A DNA stretch of 64,000 nucleotides from Allacma fusca (lineage: Eukaryota > Arthropoda > Collembola > Symphypleona > Sminthuridae): contig OX359250.1 of NCBI GenBank assembly GCA_947179485.1, positions 9,033,873 through 9,097,872 on the forward strand, given 5' to 3'. The notes under the pieces were generated by a model. It saw only the letters and a program-made list of their open reading frames with translations, was not told the origin of the DNA and searched no databases. Of the stretch, positions 43,812-57,414 are shown in pieces. How positions within the stretch are numbered: the stretch's first letter is position 1; every line of letters starts with the position of its first letter. A program made the translations under genes and the position numbers.

Positions 43812-44354
43812 ATCTCTCTCAAATTATGTACGACATCCCTCCTTGCCTCATATTATAACACGTACAGACGTAACAAATTTTTGCATCCTTTGGAAGTACT
43901 TCCTTGAGGTAGTATCCCCGCTGTCAAACGGCTCACAATTAAGTGGAGGCATTTTATCTTTACGACAGAGCTGGGGAGTACGAAGTTCGTATACTTCGTA
44001 CCCTACCCCTGACATTTCCCAAAATCTGTATCAATATGTACAAACGTCGAGGGAACTCCTACAAGACTCCCTAAAAGACAAGAAGACCAGAAACCGCAGT
44101 GCAAATGAAAACTCGAGCAACTAAAACCAACGAAATTATGCTTGTGGTAGTGAGTGAGAGTGGTATTAGATTTGTAAATTGGTTTCCAAATCCACAATCA
44201 GCAGGGGCGAGATTACAATCCCCCCTTTTCTGGTGTCTAAATCCCCGCCTTTAAATTCCATATGTCTTCGCCTCATTAGAGACCCCTACAGCTTGGGATC
44301 AAACTCACTTATGTATCTACCTATAGTAGGTATGCCGAGTAAACATTTCCTCAC

Positions 44355-44442
44355 CTTGATACATAGGCCCATGTAAATGCTTTCCGTCGGACATTACAGA
44401 ATGGCTCCGTGTGGGAATCACAACGGAGACATGTTCACGGAG
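44355..44442 (-). CDS. Candidate exon, unidentified
   Basis: Minus strand: polypyrimidine tract and acceptor AAATCTCTTCCTTCAG, 88 nt open only in the phase-0 frame, donor CAAG|GTGAGG. It reads LREHVSVVIPTRSHSVMSD then GKHLHGPMYQ. GC content is raised relative to flanks. It leaves phase 1, which would be compatible with the PDZ-like candidate at 34747-34884, but nothing proves they are joined and no protein family was recognised. Confidence 0.2.
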
Positions 44443-47400
44443 CTGAAGGAAGAGATTTAATCTTAAAATAATAACAATCAATAAAACAATGTCAATTCCA
44501 AGCAATCATTTTCCTTGTCACGTTCCCTCACTCAATGACTACAGCATCTTTGGATCCGCTCAAATACATAAATCTAGCAAATGGGATTATTCACGCATAA
44601 TTAATTATACTTAATTAGATCCGAGGCATCTCCCAACTCAAAAAGAAACAAGGAAGTATAGCACCCCATCATGAGACATTGTGTGTGGTGCTGTTGAGAT
44701 CAGGCTACGGAAATTAAACTAATACTGAAGTAATGCAGTCATCCACGGAAAATCGAATGATAATTTCCTGGTTACAATAAACCCGGGAGGCGGAATCAAA
44801 TCCTCAGTGTGGAAAATTTCTCGGAGGGAACTTATGTGCAACAGGAACCAGTATGTACAGATATCCACTAATGCAATAACCTTAGATTTTCCACTCCACT
44901 TCCTCTTCCCAAGTCCTATGAGAAAAAGCTGAAGCTTTATGTTACAATTTGCTGTCGATGGGATTCGTTTTTTTTTTCTCTCATCTTCCGCTAAAACGAG
45001 CAGAAACATGGGACTTGCGGCAGGGAAGGAAATTAGGAAGTACATATATACAATCGGCGCCTACACAAATCTTCAATCCTTAAATTACTCAACGGTTTAT
45101 AATTTCATCCTCTTGTTGTTCACAATTGATGAAGTCAGCAGGAATTTATAAGTGAATGTATGTGTATGAGGGATGACTCTGGAGTAACCATTTATACACT
45201 TGTTATCTAATTACATAAGTTAACTCCGACACTACTATACACTATACAGCTAGGCGAAAGGAAACCTCCTTCCATATAATTATATAACATGCATATACTC
45301 GAGACTCAAGTATGTATGTATAAAAACATAGGCTGCACATGCACCAATCCATAGACAGCTCCTGATGAGTACATTAACGGAGTAACTCCCACCATGACAT
45401 AATACAATATAACCAATACGACCCAAACACCCCGTCCCGCCTGTAACTACATCATTATAATTCAAGCTTTAATAAAGTTTACTATTTCGTAGTCCCAGGA
45501 TTTATCGGCGTCTCTGAATGTAAACAAGACCGATTTGTAATCCTCGAACAGCTTTCCCAACTTTAAAACCCGTATGGGATGAATAATCTTGATTTTAGAA
45601 TATTTATGACTCTGGATGGATGAAACACTCCTTACAAATTCTTCCCTTGACTACTCCATACATATTTACCATTAGCAAGGATTGTGTAGACTATCGTCGC
45701 ATTGACTCCAAGGCAAGAGTAGTCAGCTCTAAATGAAGGTCAACATTCACCTTTAACAACTCCAGGGGAATCATAATGTCAGGCTTTATTTGTCGACGAA
45801 CGTAAACCGTTCCATGTGGGCTGCACAGTCGGTATAGCGTACAACATTACTTTAATAAAAATATTTTGGTTCCTAAATCTCTGGCCTTTACAAAAAGCTT
45901 GAATCAAGAGTTTAAGGCTGAGCTGTACACATGGTACGGGACTGTATACTATTAAATGATATTAAGCAATTCCCTTCCCTTGTAAGTACAAGAATTATTA
46001 TTTTTGTAGTCATATTAGAGCGTTTACTCAAAATGTCGTGGGAAGAGCTGAATGGTCTGTTACATAAAGTCATCAAGTCAGCACACTGTATCCCTGTAGT
46101 AGGAGAAAACCTCATCCATTCTCCTTGATTTACATTTATCCACTAATTTATATTTATTTGTTTACATAATATTTAAATATTTTCAAGCTAATATATTTGT
46201 ATGTATCTATTTACAGTCTTATTTTATTTATTCATTGTAGTAGAGCATTAGAGTAATTTGGGAATTAATCACTGATAGTATCGGGACCATCCATCATTTC
46301 TGAGATACCTTGACGTTACAAGGAGGGGAAGTTACTATTTCTGCCCAGTCACATAACTGGAAACTGGAACGAAATAGTAGAGCCTAATTGCTACTGCCAT
46401 ATCAAGAGAATTTAATATTCCCATCACAACACATTACTTATGCATGTCGCATTCAGATCTAAGCCTATTTTTTAAAGCATAACTTCCAAATGAGTGGGAT
46501 GAGTTTAATGTACGAAAAACAATGGAAGGGACTGGGTCGTTGGTATTCAGGAGGATTAGAGAGGAATAGATTTCGTACACTCAAGCTAATTTTAATATTC
46601 TTGGGGAACTGGAGTGGTCTATAACAGTAGTATTTAGATTTCACATGAATTCGTTCAAGTTATTACTCAAAATAAACATAGCCTTTCATTTAATTAATAT
46701 AATCGTTAAATTACTTCGGCATAAAGACTCTGTTGTAAAACTGAGTGAGCAAAAACCATGAAACGTTCTTCAAATAAGACACACTTGTAAGGAAGGAGCA
46801 TAATAACATCATATTACACACAATTCATAGCCCTAATTAAATACAACCTTTCAAAGTCCTGTCTCGAGTGAGTGCAATTTAAAGGAGAGGAAGTAGAGGG
46901 AAGGGACATATGTATGTATGCGGCATACACCAGAAAAATTATTAGCTCAGAAGAAGATTCGCAGTTGACGATTACCACTCTCTTATTATTCTATTCAAGG
47001 TTCAGGAAAATTTCCAGCCTTTTCGTCTCACTGCATAGATACATAGGAGCCAAGTTGAAAAAACCATCCGTGGCACTACAGTACAGAGTCAATAAGGGGC
47101 GAAGTGATACACTCAAATGTAATATGTATGTATATGGGACAGAGTAATTTTTGTTAGGTATAAGCACGCATTTAATTTTTTTTTTAATTATGAAGAGTAT
47201 TAATGACAATTTGAACTGTATTTTAATGGTAATTTAAATTGAGAGCTGACTAAAGGGTTCATATTGGATATCAAAAGTTTGAACGACATCTATCGAATTG
47301 ATGCTATAACAGCCCTCTGGAAAAGTTTTGTGTGACATCTGAAGACTGTCCCATCTATCGGAGATGTATTAGCATGTTTTTATGCGACCTATTTTATTTT

Positions 47401-47509
47401 CCTGAGGTCAGAAGGATGGACCCATCTCCAAAATCAACGGGCTTCTGACTGATTAGGCAATATGTCCTTGTACAAAATTTGAATTGTCTGGTGACATTGG
47501 TTCTGCAAT

Positions 47510-47611
47510 TGTCGTGATGACGAATAACCAGGTAATCAGACATCACGACATGCCCAATGACACTTCGTTTCACTTCGCCTCTAAAGCATGAGCCACATGT
47601 CAGTGGCTCAT
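47510..47611. other. Two perfect inverted repeats close together
   Basis: First: 10-bp arms TGTCGTGATG/CATCACGACA at 47510-47519 and 47541-47550 with a 21-base loop. Second: 9-bp arms ATGAGCCAC/GTGGCTCAT at 47588-47596 and 47603-47611 with a 6-base loop. They may be cruciform or RNA hairpins or traces of a small transposon. Confidence 0.5.
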
Positions 47612-48252
47612 ATGAATATCTGTCGTACATAAGTAGTAGAGAGAAACATGTAATTTTTCACCTCCTATCTCTTCCTCAATTATGACCTCATCTCTTACCG
47701 GAGGCAAGCAATGGATTGACGCTACTAAATGTTAATTCCCATAAAATCCGTGGAAGCATTTTATAAGACCAAAGCTCAGCGTTTATTATTGTATTATACT
47801 TCTCCATAGCTTTCCCTATTAGTACTGAATCTTCCTCAATCTAGGTTTTTATCATGTATAATAATTAGAGCTGAGACGCAAATTGAATTACAGGGACCCT
47901 CTCTTTTGGGTCTTACAGATTTGTGCATGCTTTGATGTCACTTGTTGCCACATCTATCCATAATGTAGATTCCAGGTGTGCTGTATGTTCAGTTTTGCAA
48001 GGAACTGTAAAAATTTGGGGACCGAAGAGAAGGCCCAATGAAATATTAACTATGTTCGTGTCTCGCGTTACGGAATTCCGAGGCCTCACAGAAGGAAAGT
48101 CAGAATACAGAATCTCGGGTTCTACAAAAGTTCACTGTAGTCATTGACTACATCTCAAGTAATTTGTCAAAGAATTTTGATTGAACAAGCAGCAACTTCT
48201 AGAAATTCTGACAAGATTCTGTAACCCAAGCCATAGGAAACCTGGAGATAGC

Positions 48253-48274
48253 GAGAGAGAGAGAGAGAGAGAGA
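48253..48274. repeat. GA dinucleotide microsatellite
   Basis: About 11 GA units. Confidence 0.9.
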
Positions 48275-48698
48275 ACGCTGCCAAAAAATCAGAAGGCTTG
48301 ACACCAACTAAATATAATGTGTACTGTACACACAGTAGAATGGGATTAAGTTACAGCAGAGTATTTCACAACTCAGGAGATAAGCAAGGAGACAATACAT
48401 AATTATAGATATAACTAGACATACATTTAGGAGTAGTCATATCACTATTTTAAATCAAATGTAATTTTAGGAATCTCAAAATCTTGAAAGTATATCTAAG
48501 CATTGTGAGTCAAGTGAGAAACGAACGTCTATGACAAAACTGGATAGTCCCATTGAAATTCATAGTTTCAATGGAAGCGTCAGCAGTGTTTGCAAAATGG
48601 GTTTCTGGAATTAAACCCAGCAAAACTCCCTATTGTGCTCAAGTACTCCCGCTACATACATATATAATTATATATTTTTACATATCTATGCTTTTCAG

Positions 48699-48785
48699 CC
48701 TGACAGCTCCGGCAGGAGCGTAACTGGTTCTTCATCCTCATCAGCATTTCCTAGCCTAAGCTCAACTCATGCTTATCATGTGTGA
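48699..48785 (+). CDS. Candidate exon, Ser-rich, possibly terminal
   Basis: Plus strand: acceptor TATGCTTTTCAG, then a phase-0 frame PDSSGRSVTGSSSSSAFPSL ending ...STHAYHV and TGA. GC content is higher than surroundings. The tail could be a C-terminus, or a donor (GTGTGA) just before the stop could continue to the islands at 49421 and 50118. No family recognised. Confidence 0.2.
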   Translation, partial: PDSSGRSVTGSSSSSAFPSLSSTHAYHV

Positions 48786-49394
48786 CACTCCCTTCTTAAA
48801 TAAATTTGCAAAAATTCTTTTCCTCACCATCCGCACACAGACAGGCATAGCATGTAGGTATTCGAGTTCATTATAGACTTGCAATGACATTTTAAAAAAA
48901 CTATCATATTATGAAAAGACGAGAGGCGTGCACATGAGGGTAAAACACATATCAACACTGCACACTCGAAGTTAAATACATGGAAAGAAACCTCTTTTTT
49001 TTAAACATAAATTAAAAGATCACCGTGAAGACTGGCTCTTGAGGTATTAAGTGTTGCTTGGACAAAAAGCGGAAAGAATTTTTGCTTTTATGTTACATTC
49101 TTGAGGGGCAAGGATCCTTCAGTCCGTCTGTTGGATATGAGAGGAGGGCAGTGAGCTACACTCATCTAATCGTCATATCCTGTCTCAAAGCTAGGTGGTA
49201 AGTTGACATAGCACAATAAAACCTTAAGATAATAGATAATTTACCAAATTCAACCCCTACCTTCAGACTACTCCTGAGCTATGTACAACATCCTCATCAT
49301 GTTTTAAAAGAGGAAATTAAATAAATCACTCCTGGCATCAAGTACACCACAATGGTTTACCTCGGCCGTCATATCAGCCCTATACAGGTTTTTC

Positions 49395-49690
49395 TCACTC
49401 AACCTGCTGCACGAACTTAGGACGACTCGTACCCCGACATCGTACCGGTACTCCCAAATGGTATGTATTAGCACTCTCATCACACTCCCAATCAGGCATG
49501 ATCTCCGAAGACTTGAGCACAAAAATCTTCATTAAACCAGGTGGGATGAATTTCAAGTGAGACTTCTGCCCTCCACAATAATGGCTCACTACAGTACCGC
49601 TTAGGAAATCCCCTGTGCTACCCCAAGTTAATGAATATGGAAGTCCATTGATAAATTGCCAAACCTCTTTACCATTGCATGACATTACGT
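49395..49690. CDS. GC-richer island with coding-like frames on both strands
   Basis: The minus strand has a 96-codon ATG-to-stop frame (49685-49395) containing VVSHYCGGQKSHLKFIPPG. The plus strand has short exon-like pieces with consensus borders: 49421-49460 (DDSYPDIVPVLPN, donor GTATGT) and 49496-about 49538 (MISEDLSTKIFIKP). They would need a 35-base intron, shorter than any intron seen in the two real genes (shortest about 80). Neither reading was recognised as a known protein. Confidence 0.15.
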
Positions 49691-50117
49691 GAAGCCGGGG
49701 AAGACAATTATAGTCGTAAATTCATGTCAACCTATTAAATCTAAAGGGGCTTCTCGGGCATTAACATGCAAGACAAATTAAAGCCAAGTGCGGCGTCTAC
49801 AAATTCACAACTGGGTAAGTTCCAAGTCTGCTATTAATTAAAGACATTATTACTATTCGTATCATACACCCCAGAAACTTCTGCCTCTGGTTCGTGTCCA
49901 CCACGACTGTGCTTACACACTCCAACTTGCTACTAACCACCACTCCAGGACCACTACTTACCTGCAATCAATTTTGTCATTTCAGCTTAATGAATACACC
50001 CAGGCTCTTTGCAAATGCAAAATGCAAAACCTCGACGCAAACAAATATCACCCATCCTCTGTGTACACTGCTATTTCTCTGGTATATAACCCCTACCTTA
50101 ATTTTTTCCCCCTATAG

Positions 50118-50153
50118 GAATGGAAGCCTCCGAGCCCAAGAGTACTCAGGAAG
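50118..50153 (+). CDS. Candidate 36-nt exon
   Basis: Plus strand: an excellent polypyrimidine tract and acceptor (ATTTTTTCCCCCTATAG), 36 bases open in all three frames, and donor AAG|GTATAAG. In phase 0 it reads EWKPPSPRVLRK. It is too short for homology, and the call rests on splice signals alone. Confidence 0.2.
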
Positions 50154-51701
50154 GTATAAGGTACAAAAGCAAACAAATAGATACATCTACTACATCCATG
50201 GATACATGTGAGTGTTAAACTATACGACAAAAAGAACATATAGAAGGCTTTAAACTACTCGGTCGTAAAGTCTACCTCAATGCATAATTTGGACGTTCCT
50301 CGGGTTAGTACCACACCGAGAAGGCCCAATTCCCCAAAATGTCTATAATTACTGTTTTGAATTCCAGAGACAAGAGTTCACTAAATACATATAACATGGA
50401 GCTACCCTTTTTAAATATTGCTATTATCATTTGGATGCATATGGTGTAGTACTTATAGGCTTCCCCATGTTTCATGAGAAAGCCCAGTGAATAATTAAAT
50501 AGAGAAAATTGCACTCCTTCATTTTTAAGATAGTCTTCTGCTCCCCCTCCGCCCCACCCTTCCACTAAATAAAAATCCTAGGAATTTATTTATTTTGGTC
50601 GAACCCCCGACTCGTTTAATAAGCATCCTGGGTTTGAGAGAATCATGGAATCAGTGAAGATTTTTTAATAATAGACTCTAATAAAATCCTACAAGTCATA
50701 AATTGAGTCCTGTAATTTAATTTTACGCAATACCCTCCGTTTCAAAATTAAATTCCCTGACTAAATATCCTTTGAAGAGCTGGAAACCATATACATTAGT
50801 GGTAGATTGTCCCAGGAGATAATTATTGTATTATCACAATTACTACACAAACAGTGGCTGTCCCTCAAGTTTTTTTTCTTGAAGTGGAGTTTAAACAATA
50901 GGACAGTTCTTTCCCCGAAAGTAGTAGTCAGAGTAATGTAATTGATGCTATCTAATCTCATACTGAAAGCTATCAATGTGTTTTGTAGGGTGCTCAAATT
51001 GGAATGATATACCTCCAGTAGCTGGGCTATGAAGTCAATATTAATATTAAAAAAATAACATTTTCGCTCTAGTTTCCCTTTACCATAATTCCATAAAATT
51101 TGGAGGTACGAATGAAGAGGGTCCAATGTGAGGGGTCCTGTCACTATACGTAATTACCTATATGTACGGGTATGTTAATACAGGAAAAGCAAGTTGATTG
51201 GAAAGAAAGTGAGTCCCTTATTAGAGTTAACATCGTTTCCTGTTCCATTTCTCCCTGTATGTAGCTCCTCAGAGGGAACTCGAGAGTTGACGGAAGGTGT
51301 CAAAGTGAAAATGGGAAGGAAAAGTCGGTAAAGTATATGCACTTAGGTGGATACACTACTCATATGTGTCCCTTTCTTTTGATTAATAATTCCTCTCCGT
51401 AAACGCATCGATCCATCGATTACACACAGAAATGTACGCATGCAATCGACAGCTACACTGCTTCATAGAACAAACATGACCGAGAGAACTGAAGGAAAGT
51501 GAGCTCAAATGGTAGGAGCCGAAGTTTATGCTTCTTCCCATTATTTCCCTATATTATCTCCTGCATTTACGAAACCTATTAGGCATACCATTTGAGTGCA
51601 TTATGTACACGAAATGAACCCAGTAAGTAAACGAAGTAGTAAAAGTGAAGGCATAATTTCAGAAAACGATTATAAAAAGCGAAAGTTATATATCAGACGG
51701 C

Positions 51702-51719
51702 GTGTGTGTGTGTGTGTGT
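51702..51719. repeat. GT dinucleotide microsatellite
   Basis: Nine GT units. Confidence 0.9.
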
Positions 51720-52104
51720 TGGACTTGACTTTTTTTTCTGGTTCATATATTTGAGCGTGTAGTGCCCGCGTGTGGGGCTTCAAAGCTGGATTGAACTCCT
51801 CCTGTCATAGGATTTACAGCGTTTACGTAAGCTGTGAAGCTTACATGAGAAGCACATATCTTAAACTAAATATTTATTTCACGATTGACTTTTGGTAAAC
51901 TTTCCGCTCCCCTTTACACACCCCGCAGTACACTTTGTATATTTCCTGTATGACTGGGACTCATATGGACTGATAGATTGAGAGTTGCAGAGAAGTTTAT
52001 ATAAAAAGCTTCGCAAATTTTTACTTCAGCTCAGAGATTGTAAAATCCTACTCGGGGTCTGCTATCTCTTGCAAAAATTCTAAATATTATCTAATACAGA
52101 ACCA

Positions 52105-52117
52105 CCCCCCCCCCCCC
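52105..52117. repeat. Poly-C run
   Basis: Thirteen consecutive C. A second run of twelve lies at 53431-53442 after an AC repeat. Confidence 0.9.
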
Positions 52118-55100
52118 AGAGTTTTTGCTCGTTTACAAAACATATCCTTTGCTCAATTGGGAAACATAGATGTGGATTCGGTTTCCAGACGCTCATGTGT
52201 TTACGTATGTACCTGTACAACGAAAACCTGGAACATTAAATTAATTTATAAAGTGCTTGCATCTAGTCTGGAAGTTGTAGACTTTATACATGACTGGGAG
52301 TCCTCTCTCTCAATATGTCTGCAGGACTTCCTCCCTACATAAACTTCCAATGGGTTAGTAGCTCGACATTCAATATTACATCACGAATTCCAAATATCGT
52401 ACTAGTTATTGTAGAGCAAGGACAATCCTCATGATTACATATTTCTCAGTGGGCAATCATTATTTTTTTCCAAACTCCCTACCATAATATTAGCCATTTA
52501 GCCTTCCAAACACGATACACGATACTTTGGCACTTTCAAAGCTTTTTACACTTTTTTTTTTCTCAGCCCAAAACCACTGAACTTTCAGAAGGGAGTCTTT
52601 TTTATATTAAGGAAAACTTTACGTGAGACGCGGACAGTCAAGTTAGTATGTGCAGACACGCTCACATGCACTTGGGTTATTTCAAGAAATAAAATCTGGA
52701 CCGCACCGTATGTTCAGGTTTAAACAGATGGGGATTTTTCCGCTCACCCATCAAAAGTTTTCAGGTAATTTAAAAGTCAATTTGGTCCCTGTAATGTGCA
52801 CTCACGAGTTTGAGAGCACGAGGGAAATCAAAGAAAAGCAACTGACGAGAGTACATTAGGAATTCCCTCTGCTTAATTAAGCCTATAGCAGAGACTGGCT
52901 ATTTACACAGAAATTAACACATTTCAAATCCCGTCTGTCTCCTTTACACTACTTGTAAGTCCGAATCTATAAATACCTAAGATACGTATCTCTCTCTCAT
53001 GATATGATGTACTATACATCTTCCACAACCCTCTTCTCCTTGTCTGCAAAAAAAGAAGTACACATTGCCCTCTAATCGACCAGTTTAAGCGCATAGCCTC
53101 AAAAAAAAACATATCTTTGAGATGTGTACATCCCTAATCATAGAGACCTATAAACACACACACGGAGGAACAAGTTCTTTCAAATGTTATTCAAGATTTC
53201 AAAATTTACTTGTAAATTGTAAGCACACACATTCTTCAATACACTTCCACTACTGCACGCAGGCTTGTTGTTGATCCTCATCCCACGTTTTCTCAATTAT
53301 TCCCCCAGCAGCTTAAGGAACTCAATAAGAACGGAACTAACCATTAAGTTTCATACATAAGTTAGAAAAGCATTAAGGAATAATTAACTTGGTTCAAATG
53401 TCCCTTGGCTACACACACACACCCAGCCTACCCCCCCCCCCCAAACAAATAGATGATGTTGGATATTTCAATGCAGCGAAAGGTTTTGGACACTGCGAAT
53501 CCTGATGGTACCTCATAGTCCTACTCTATACGTCTGTACATCAAATAACCTGAAAAAAAAATGCACATGCTCTACCCAAAAATCAACATATGTCCCTCTA
53601 ATTTGGTTTGTAAATTACAGAGCCAAATTATGACGTCCCTATTGCTTCCTGTTAATCAAAAGCTCCAAATAAATGGATAATTCTGTTTAGTAAAACCAAG
53701 TCAAGTTTTATTGAGCTACTAATTATCTCGGGATCTCCAAGAGGAGGCCTTCCTTCCCCGTTATAAGCGTCGTCATTACAGGGTAGTGCAGGAGGTGCTC
53801 TGTAATAAAAGTCGGCTTAATTTTTCCAAACTGACGGGGAGTTGTATTGGGTCTGCAAACACGGGGGAACTTTTTCCAAGTTCATTAGCCAAGAATAATA
53901 AATCCGGCATGAAGTAACTACGAGAAGGGTCCCATTAGCCATTTTATTTACCATATAAAGGTGAATTATTGTCCAAGTGGGTAAAAAAAGTCAGAGCGGT
54001 TAAAGTCAACTATTTGAAAGAAAAAAGATAATCCAGTGATAAACTGCGACCCCCTTTTTGAATGCGGAATGTGTCCGCTCGGCAATTTATTAGAGGCATT
54101 CGAACTCAAATTATACGAGGTAGTTGAGACTGAATTCCTAGAGAAATGAAGAGCTGTGAGGGGATATCAAACGAAATGAAGTCATTGAGCGTCACTAGTC
54201 TAGTATTCATGTATAAAATGAAAGTTGAGCGACGACAGGCTTAATAATCTGTGAGTCAGCTTTCGGCACAGTCTAATCCCAGTCTTTGTCAAAATACAGG
54301 AGACCACCAAAGTTGCTACAGTTTCCCTCCCACACCTCTCATCTATCAATTGAAACCCTCCTATAGTGTGCTATATAGGGAACATACCGTAAATAAATGG
54401 AGAGAGACTTGCAAATTTTTCAAATTTAACTTGCGAATCACTGTTTTGTTGCGAGTCAAAAAATGATAAATAGGCATATTTGCAATGCCTCCTCTCAGGA
54501 TTACAGAGCATCATTGTAACTTGTCAAACTGTAAGTTCGAGACTCATAAGAGTACAGGAAACTTGAGGATGACAAAAGATAGTGACAGTTTTAGAACACA
54601 TTACTCTCCTAGGACTAGTCTATTAAATGAAAACTCATTCTAACTTGCTCATTTTGAATCAATCTTGTTTCCTACCCTGTATAAAAACCTGTAAGACATC
54701 CTCAAGTCTGTCCCAAAGTAAGTATCTTCAGGAGAGGATTTTCGGAAAAATTCAAGACAGTCTGTCCTACTCGTGCTTAAAGATTTGCTAACTCCCTTAC
54801 AAGGGATTTTTTTTCCTACCATTACAAAACCCAAAGACTGATGGTCACTTTCCGCTCAAAATCCCAAGTTTACATCAACTGGGAGTCGACTCTTTTGACG
54901 GTGAGGAATCATAACAACCTGGGTCTGAAACTATAATCCAAGTTTAATAATTACTTGATTGGGCCTATAAAAAGGTACCTGAAGTGAGCGGTGATATAAA
55001 AAGATAAGATCAAAACTTTTCTCTTGACGTCGTTGCCAATACTGTCGTCCCCTATGCTAATTCCTACATATTTATGGGCTTGTAAATGTGAAAAATCATA

Positions 55101-57095
55101 TGAGCCTTGATATGTTCTTCTGCCGTTATCTCCTCAACTTGTATATGAGGTTCGCATACCGATGTACCCAGACAATAGTGTAACTACAAAACTTTTTCAA
55201 AGTGCTCACACAATAAATTCTTTTCTTCAACAAGGCAATACAATTTGAAAATGATTTACTCAGTTATTTCCACCACCTGAGATTCCAAGGGCTATTTGAA
55301 GTTGTTTATTTTTTCAATTCCGAGAGCCGCCGGCATGATAAATCTAATTCACAAATAATTACTACCTTTGATAATTCCTTGTACGCGTAATGAAAATAAT
55401 TACACATGTAAAATCTTCACAATACAACCGGCCCCATTCCTATTGTGCATACTGTACAGTAACTTTATCATATCGAGATTTTAGTGAAAGGTTTGACGAA
55501 GGAACTTGAGACTCACAATGTTATTAGCAAATTACTTTGCAAAGTTGTTCATTTCCATCATTCAGACTGGGCGCATAACTCAAGCTTTAATTTGCTATGC
55601 CCTCCTCTTTTCAGTAAAACGTCATATGAGAAAATATTAGGTTAGATTCTAATGCGGAGGTAATATCAATTTTCATGTTTAATGTTTACACATACCCTAT
55701 TTGATTCTAAGTTATGTTCTTGTGTAGCTTCATTTTCTCGTGCTGCTCGTCTGAAGTCAACACACCGGACAAAAAAAAATCCGTTTCGTGTTTCAGGTAA
55801 TTTAGGACTTTATTGCTAATTTCCCCGGTTACTGTACAATACAGCACGAGGAGAGTCATGGCGTGCTATCGTATGTACGTGTATCTATACATTTGGAGTC
55901 ATCTATAAATTAGTTGAGAGGACTCCGGGTCATTAATTTCAGGACACGCTGACCAAAGATTTGGAAGGTTGCATACATAAAATCAATATTTATTTTCCTG
56001 GTACAACTATTAGTGTCTGGTTTCATAATCCCTTGATGCAGGACACATAAGATGGATCCATTTGAGGTGTTCGGAATGGAATATACTCTACAATACAATT
56101 TGTGGCCGAATACTGTATATCCGTTGAAAAAATATTTTTAAAAAATTGAATTTGTATTACAATATAATTTGTAACTGTTCAGTGCCGGGACTCAAAATCA
56201 AACCATACATTGAGCCAAATTATAAGTGGAGGCACCACTACTGCATTTTACAGTGTGAAATCTCCTGAAGAGCATAATGTATTATTCAAATCTCAAATAT
56301 TGATGAAAATTCTTGAGCGGGAATCCCTATCTCAGGTATAATCATTGGTATGGATTTATACAAATTACGTGCACACAAAAATGCATGTCGATCTGTGCTA
56401 GCATATATTTCCAAGTAATTAAGTGCACATTGGAGTACGTTGGCGAGGGAAACAACGTGAGCATTCACATTGCCAAAGAAATCAAAGCAACTCAGTTTGC
56501 CTTCTGTGAAGAGCTCTAAAAATTGCCCAAACTTCAAATTAAGAAATTGTTTACTTGCATGGGAAAAGAAATTATGAGTGCAGTGAGATGAAATTCTCAT
56601 CACGTTTCATATTTCATTCACGCTCACAAAATCCCAAACAGCACATAATTCCCTATAAAGTCCTTTTGGGTAATTGAAAGTGCCAGCACTCCTGGTAACT
56701 TTGTGCACACGGAGCATAATGAAATCATGAATCAGAAAATATTATTTATCAGGAATTTATTGTTTACTCGCCCACAATAGCTCATTTGGTCAGCGGCGAG
56801 AGACATGAGGGCTTACTTCATGTGAAATATTCTGCAGTGATACTCTGAATGGAATGCCATAACGATAGGCCACGTCATTTAACTTTTATATGGTCATAAA
56901 ACATTTAAAAGCGTTAATGCTCCCTTTTGATACATAAATCACAATTTCCTCGAGCTGTCCATGAGTCCAGTCGTGAAAAGTTGGAAGGGCGAGGACAGTG
57001 AATGATTTCTCAATGAAAAGGAGGACCTCATGAGATACCTTCATACCACGGAATATACCGGTACATCGATTAGTTTTTGTTAAGTCAATACTTAC

Positions 57096-57146
57096 ACGGC
57101 AAGAAAGCTCTCGTCGAATTCCTACTTTCCGGAATCCCACAAAATT
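57096..57146 (-). CDS. Candidate 51-nt exon
   Basis: Minus strand: acceptor GAGCTTGCTATTAG, 51 bases, donor CCGT|GTAAGT. In phase 0/0 it reads NFVGFRKVGIRRELSCR. No homology recognised. Confidence 0.15.
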
Positions 57147-57414
57147 CTAATAGCAAGCTCTGTCTCAAATCTTTCCCGACCCATATCCTCAGCCAGGCCA
57201 TAGACTCTTTTTATTCCTGCATGTTTAACCCTACTCAAGGCTGAGTAACACATGCTGGAGAAATCAAAATAACTGATAGGAATCGTCCCCGTCCATGTTT
57301 ACTTTTAGTGCACTGTAAATCCTCCAACTTGACATACAGTGTGACCGTCTACTCCCGTCTAATTGTACGCGTCCGGGTGAATAAACAGACGCAGAATTTA
57401 ATTATTTCATTCAG

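Larger units (their letters stand above)
34822..44354. other. Gene-poor region
   Basis: About 9.5 kb with no recognisable gene. It contains the 20-bp tandem repeat at 35038-35117, a TC microsatellite at 36432-36468 and a G-run cluster at 42050-42081. Weak exon-like islands occur at 38887-38940 (minus) and 39131-39201 (plus, KTAQVDSQRPRATMPRPAYN), both flanked by GT/AG but without homology. Confidence 0.5.
44443..48698. other. Gene-poor region
   Basis: No recognisable gene. Holds the paired hairpins at 47510-47611 and a GA microsatellite at 48253-48274. A frame open at 47923-48147 on the plus strand follows an acceptor-like TCTTACAG but has no recognised homology. Confidence 0.5.
50154..57095. 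other. Gene-poor region
   Basis: AT-rich sequence with a TG microsatellite at 51702-51719 and poly-C runs at 52105-52117 and 53431-53442. A frame at about 52650-52765 on the plus strand ends at a good donor (TTTTCAG|GTAATT), and a minus-strand segment at about 54675-54800 is also exon-like. Neither was recognised. The longest open frame (50761-51144, minus) is within chance expectation. Confidence 0.45.

Noticed and set aside
47394-47630. Minus-strand frame with HHDN as a mariner transposase remnant
   Set aside because: Only one short motif resembles mariner; the expected downstream catalytic block and terminal repeats were not found.
50590-50640. tRNA gene suggested by GGGTTCGACC on the minus strand
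   Set aside because: No A-box or cloverleaf stems around it.
50761-51144. 127-codon minus-strand open frame
   Set aside because: One or two frames of this length are expected by chance in 64 kb of such AT-rich DNA; composition is Asn/Ile/Phe/Leu-rich with no recognised domain.
56286-56603. 105-codon minus-strand open frame
   Set aside because: Also open on the opposite strand, no homology recognised and no supporting splice or start context.
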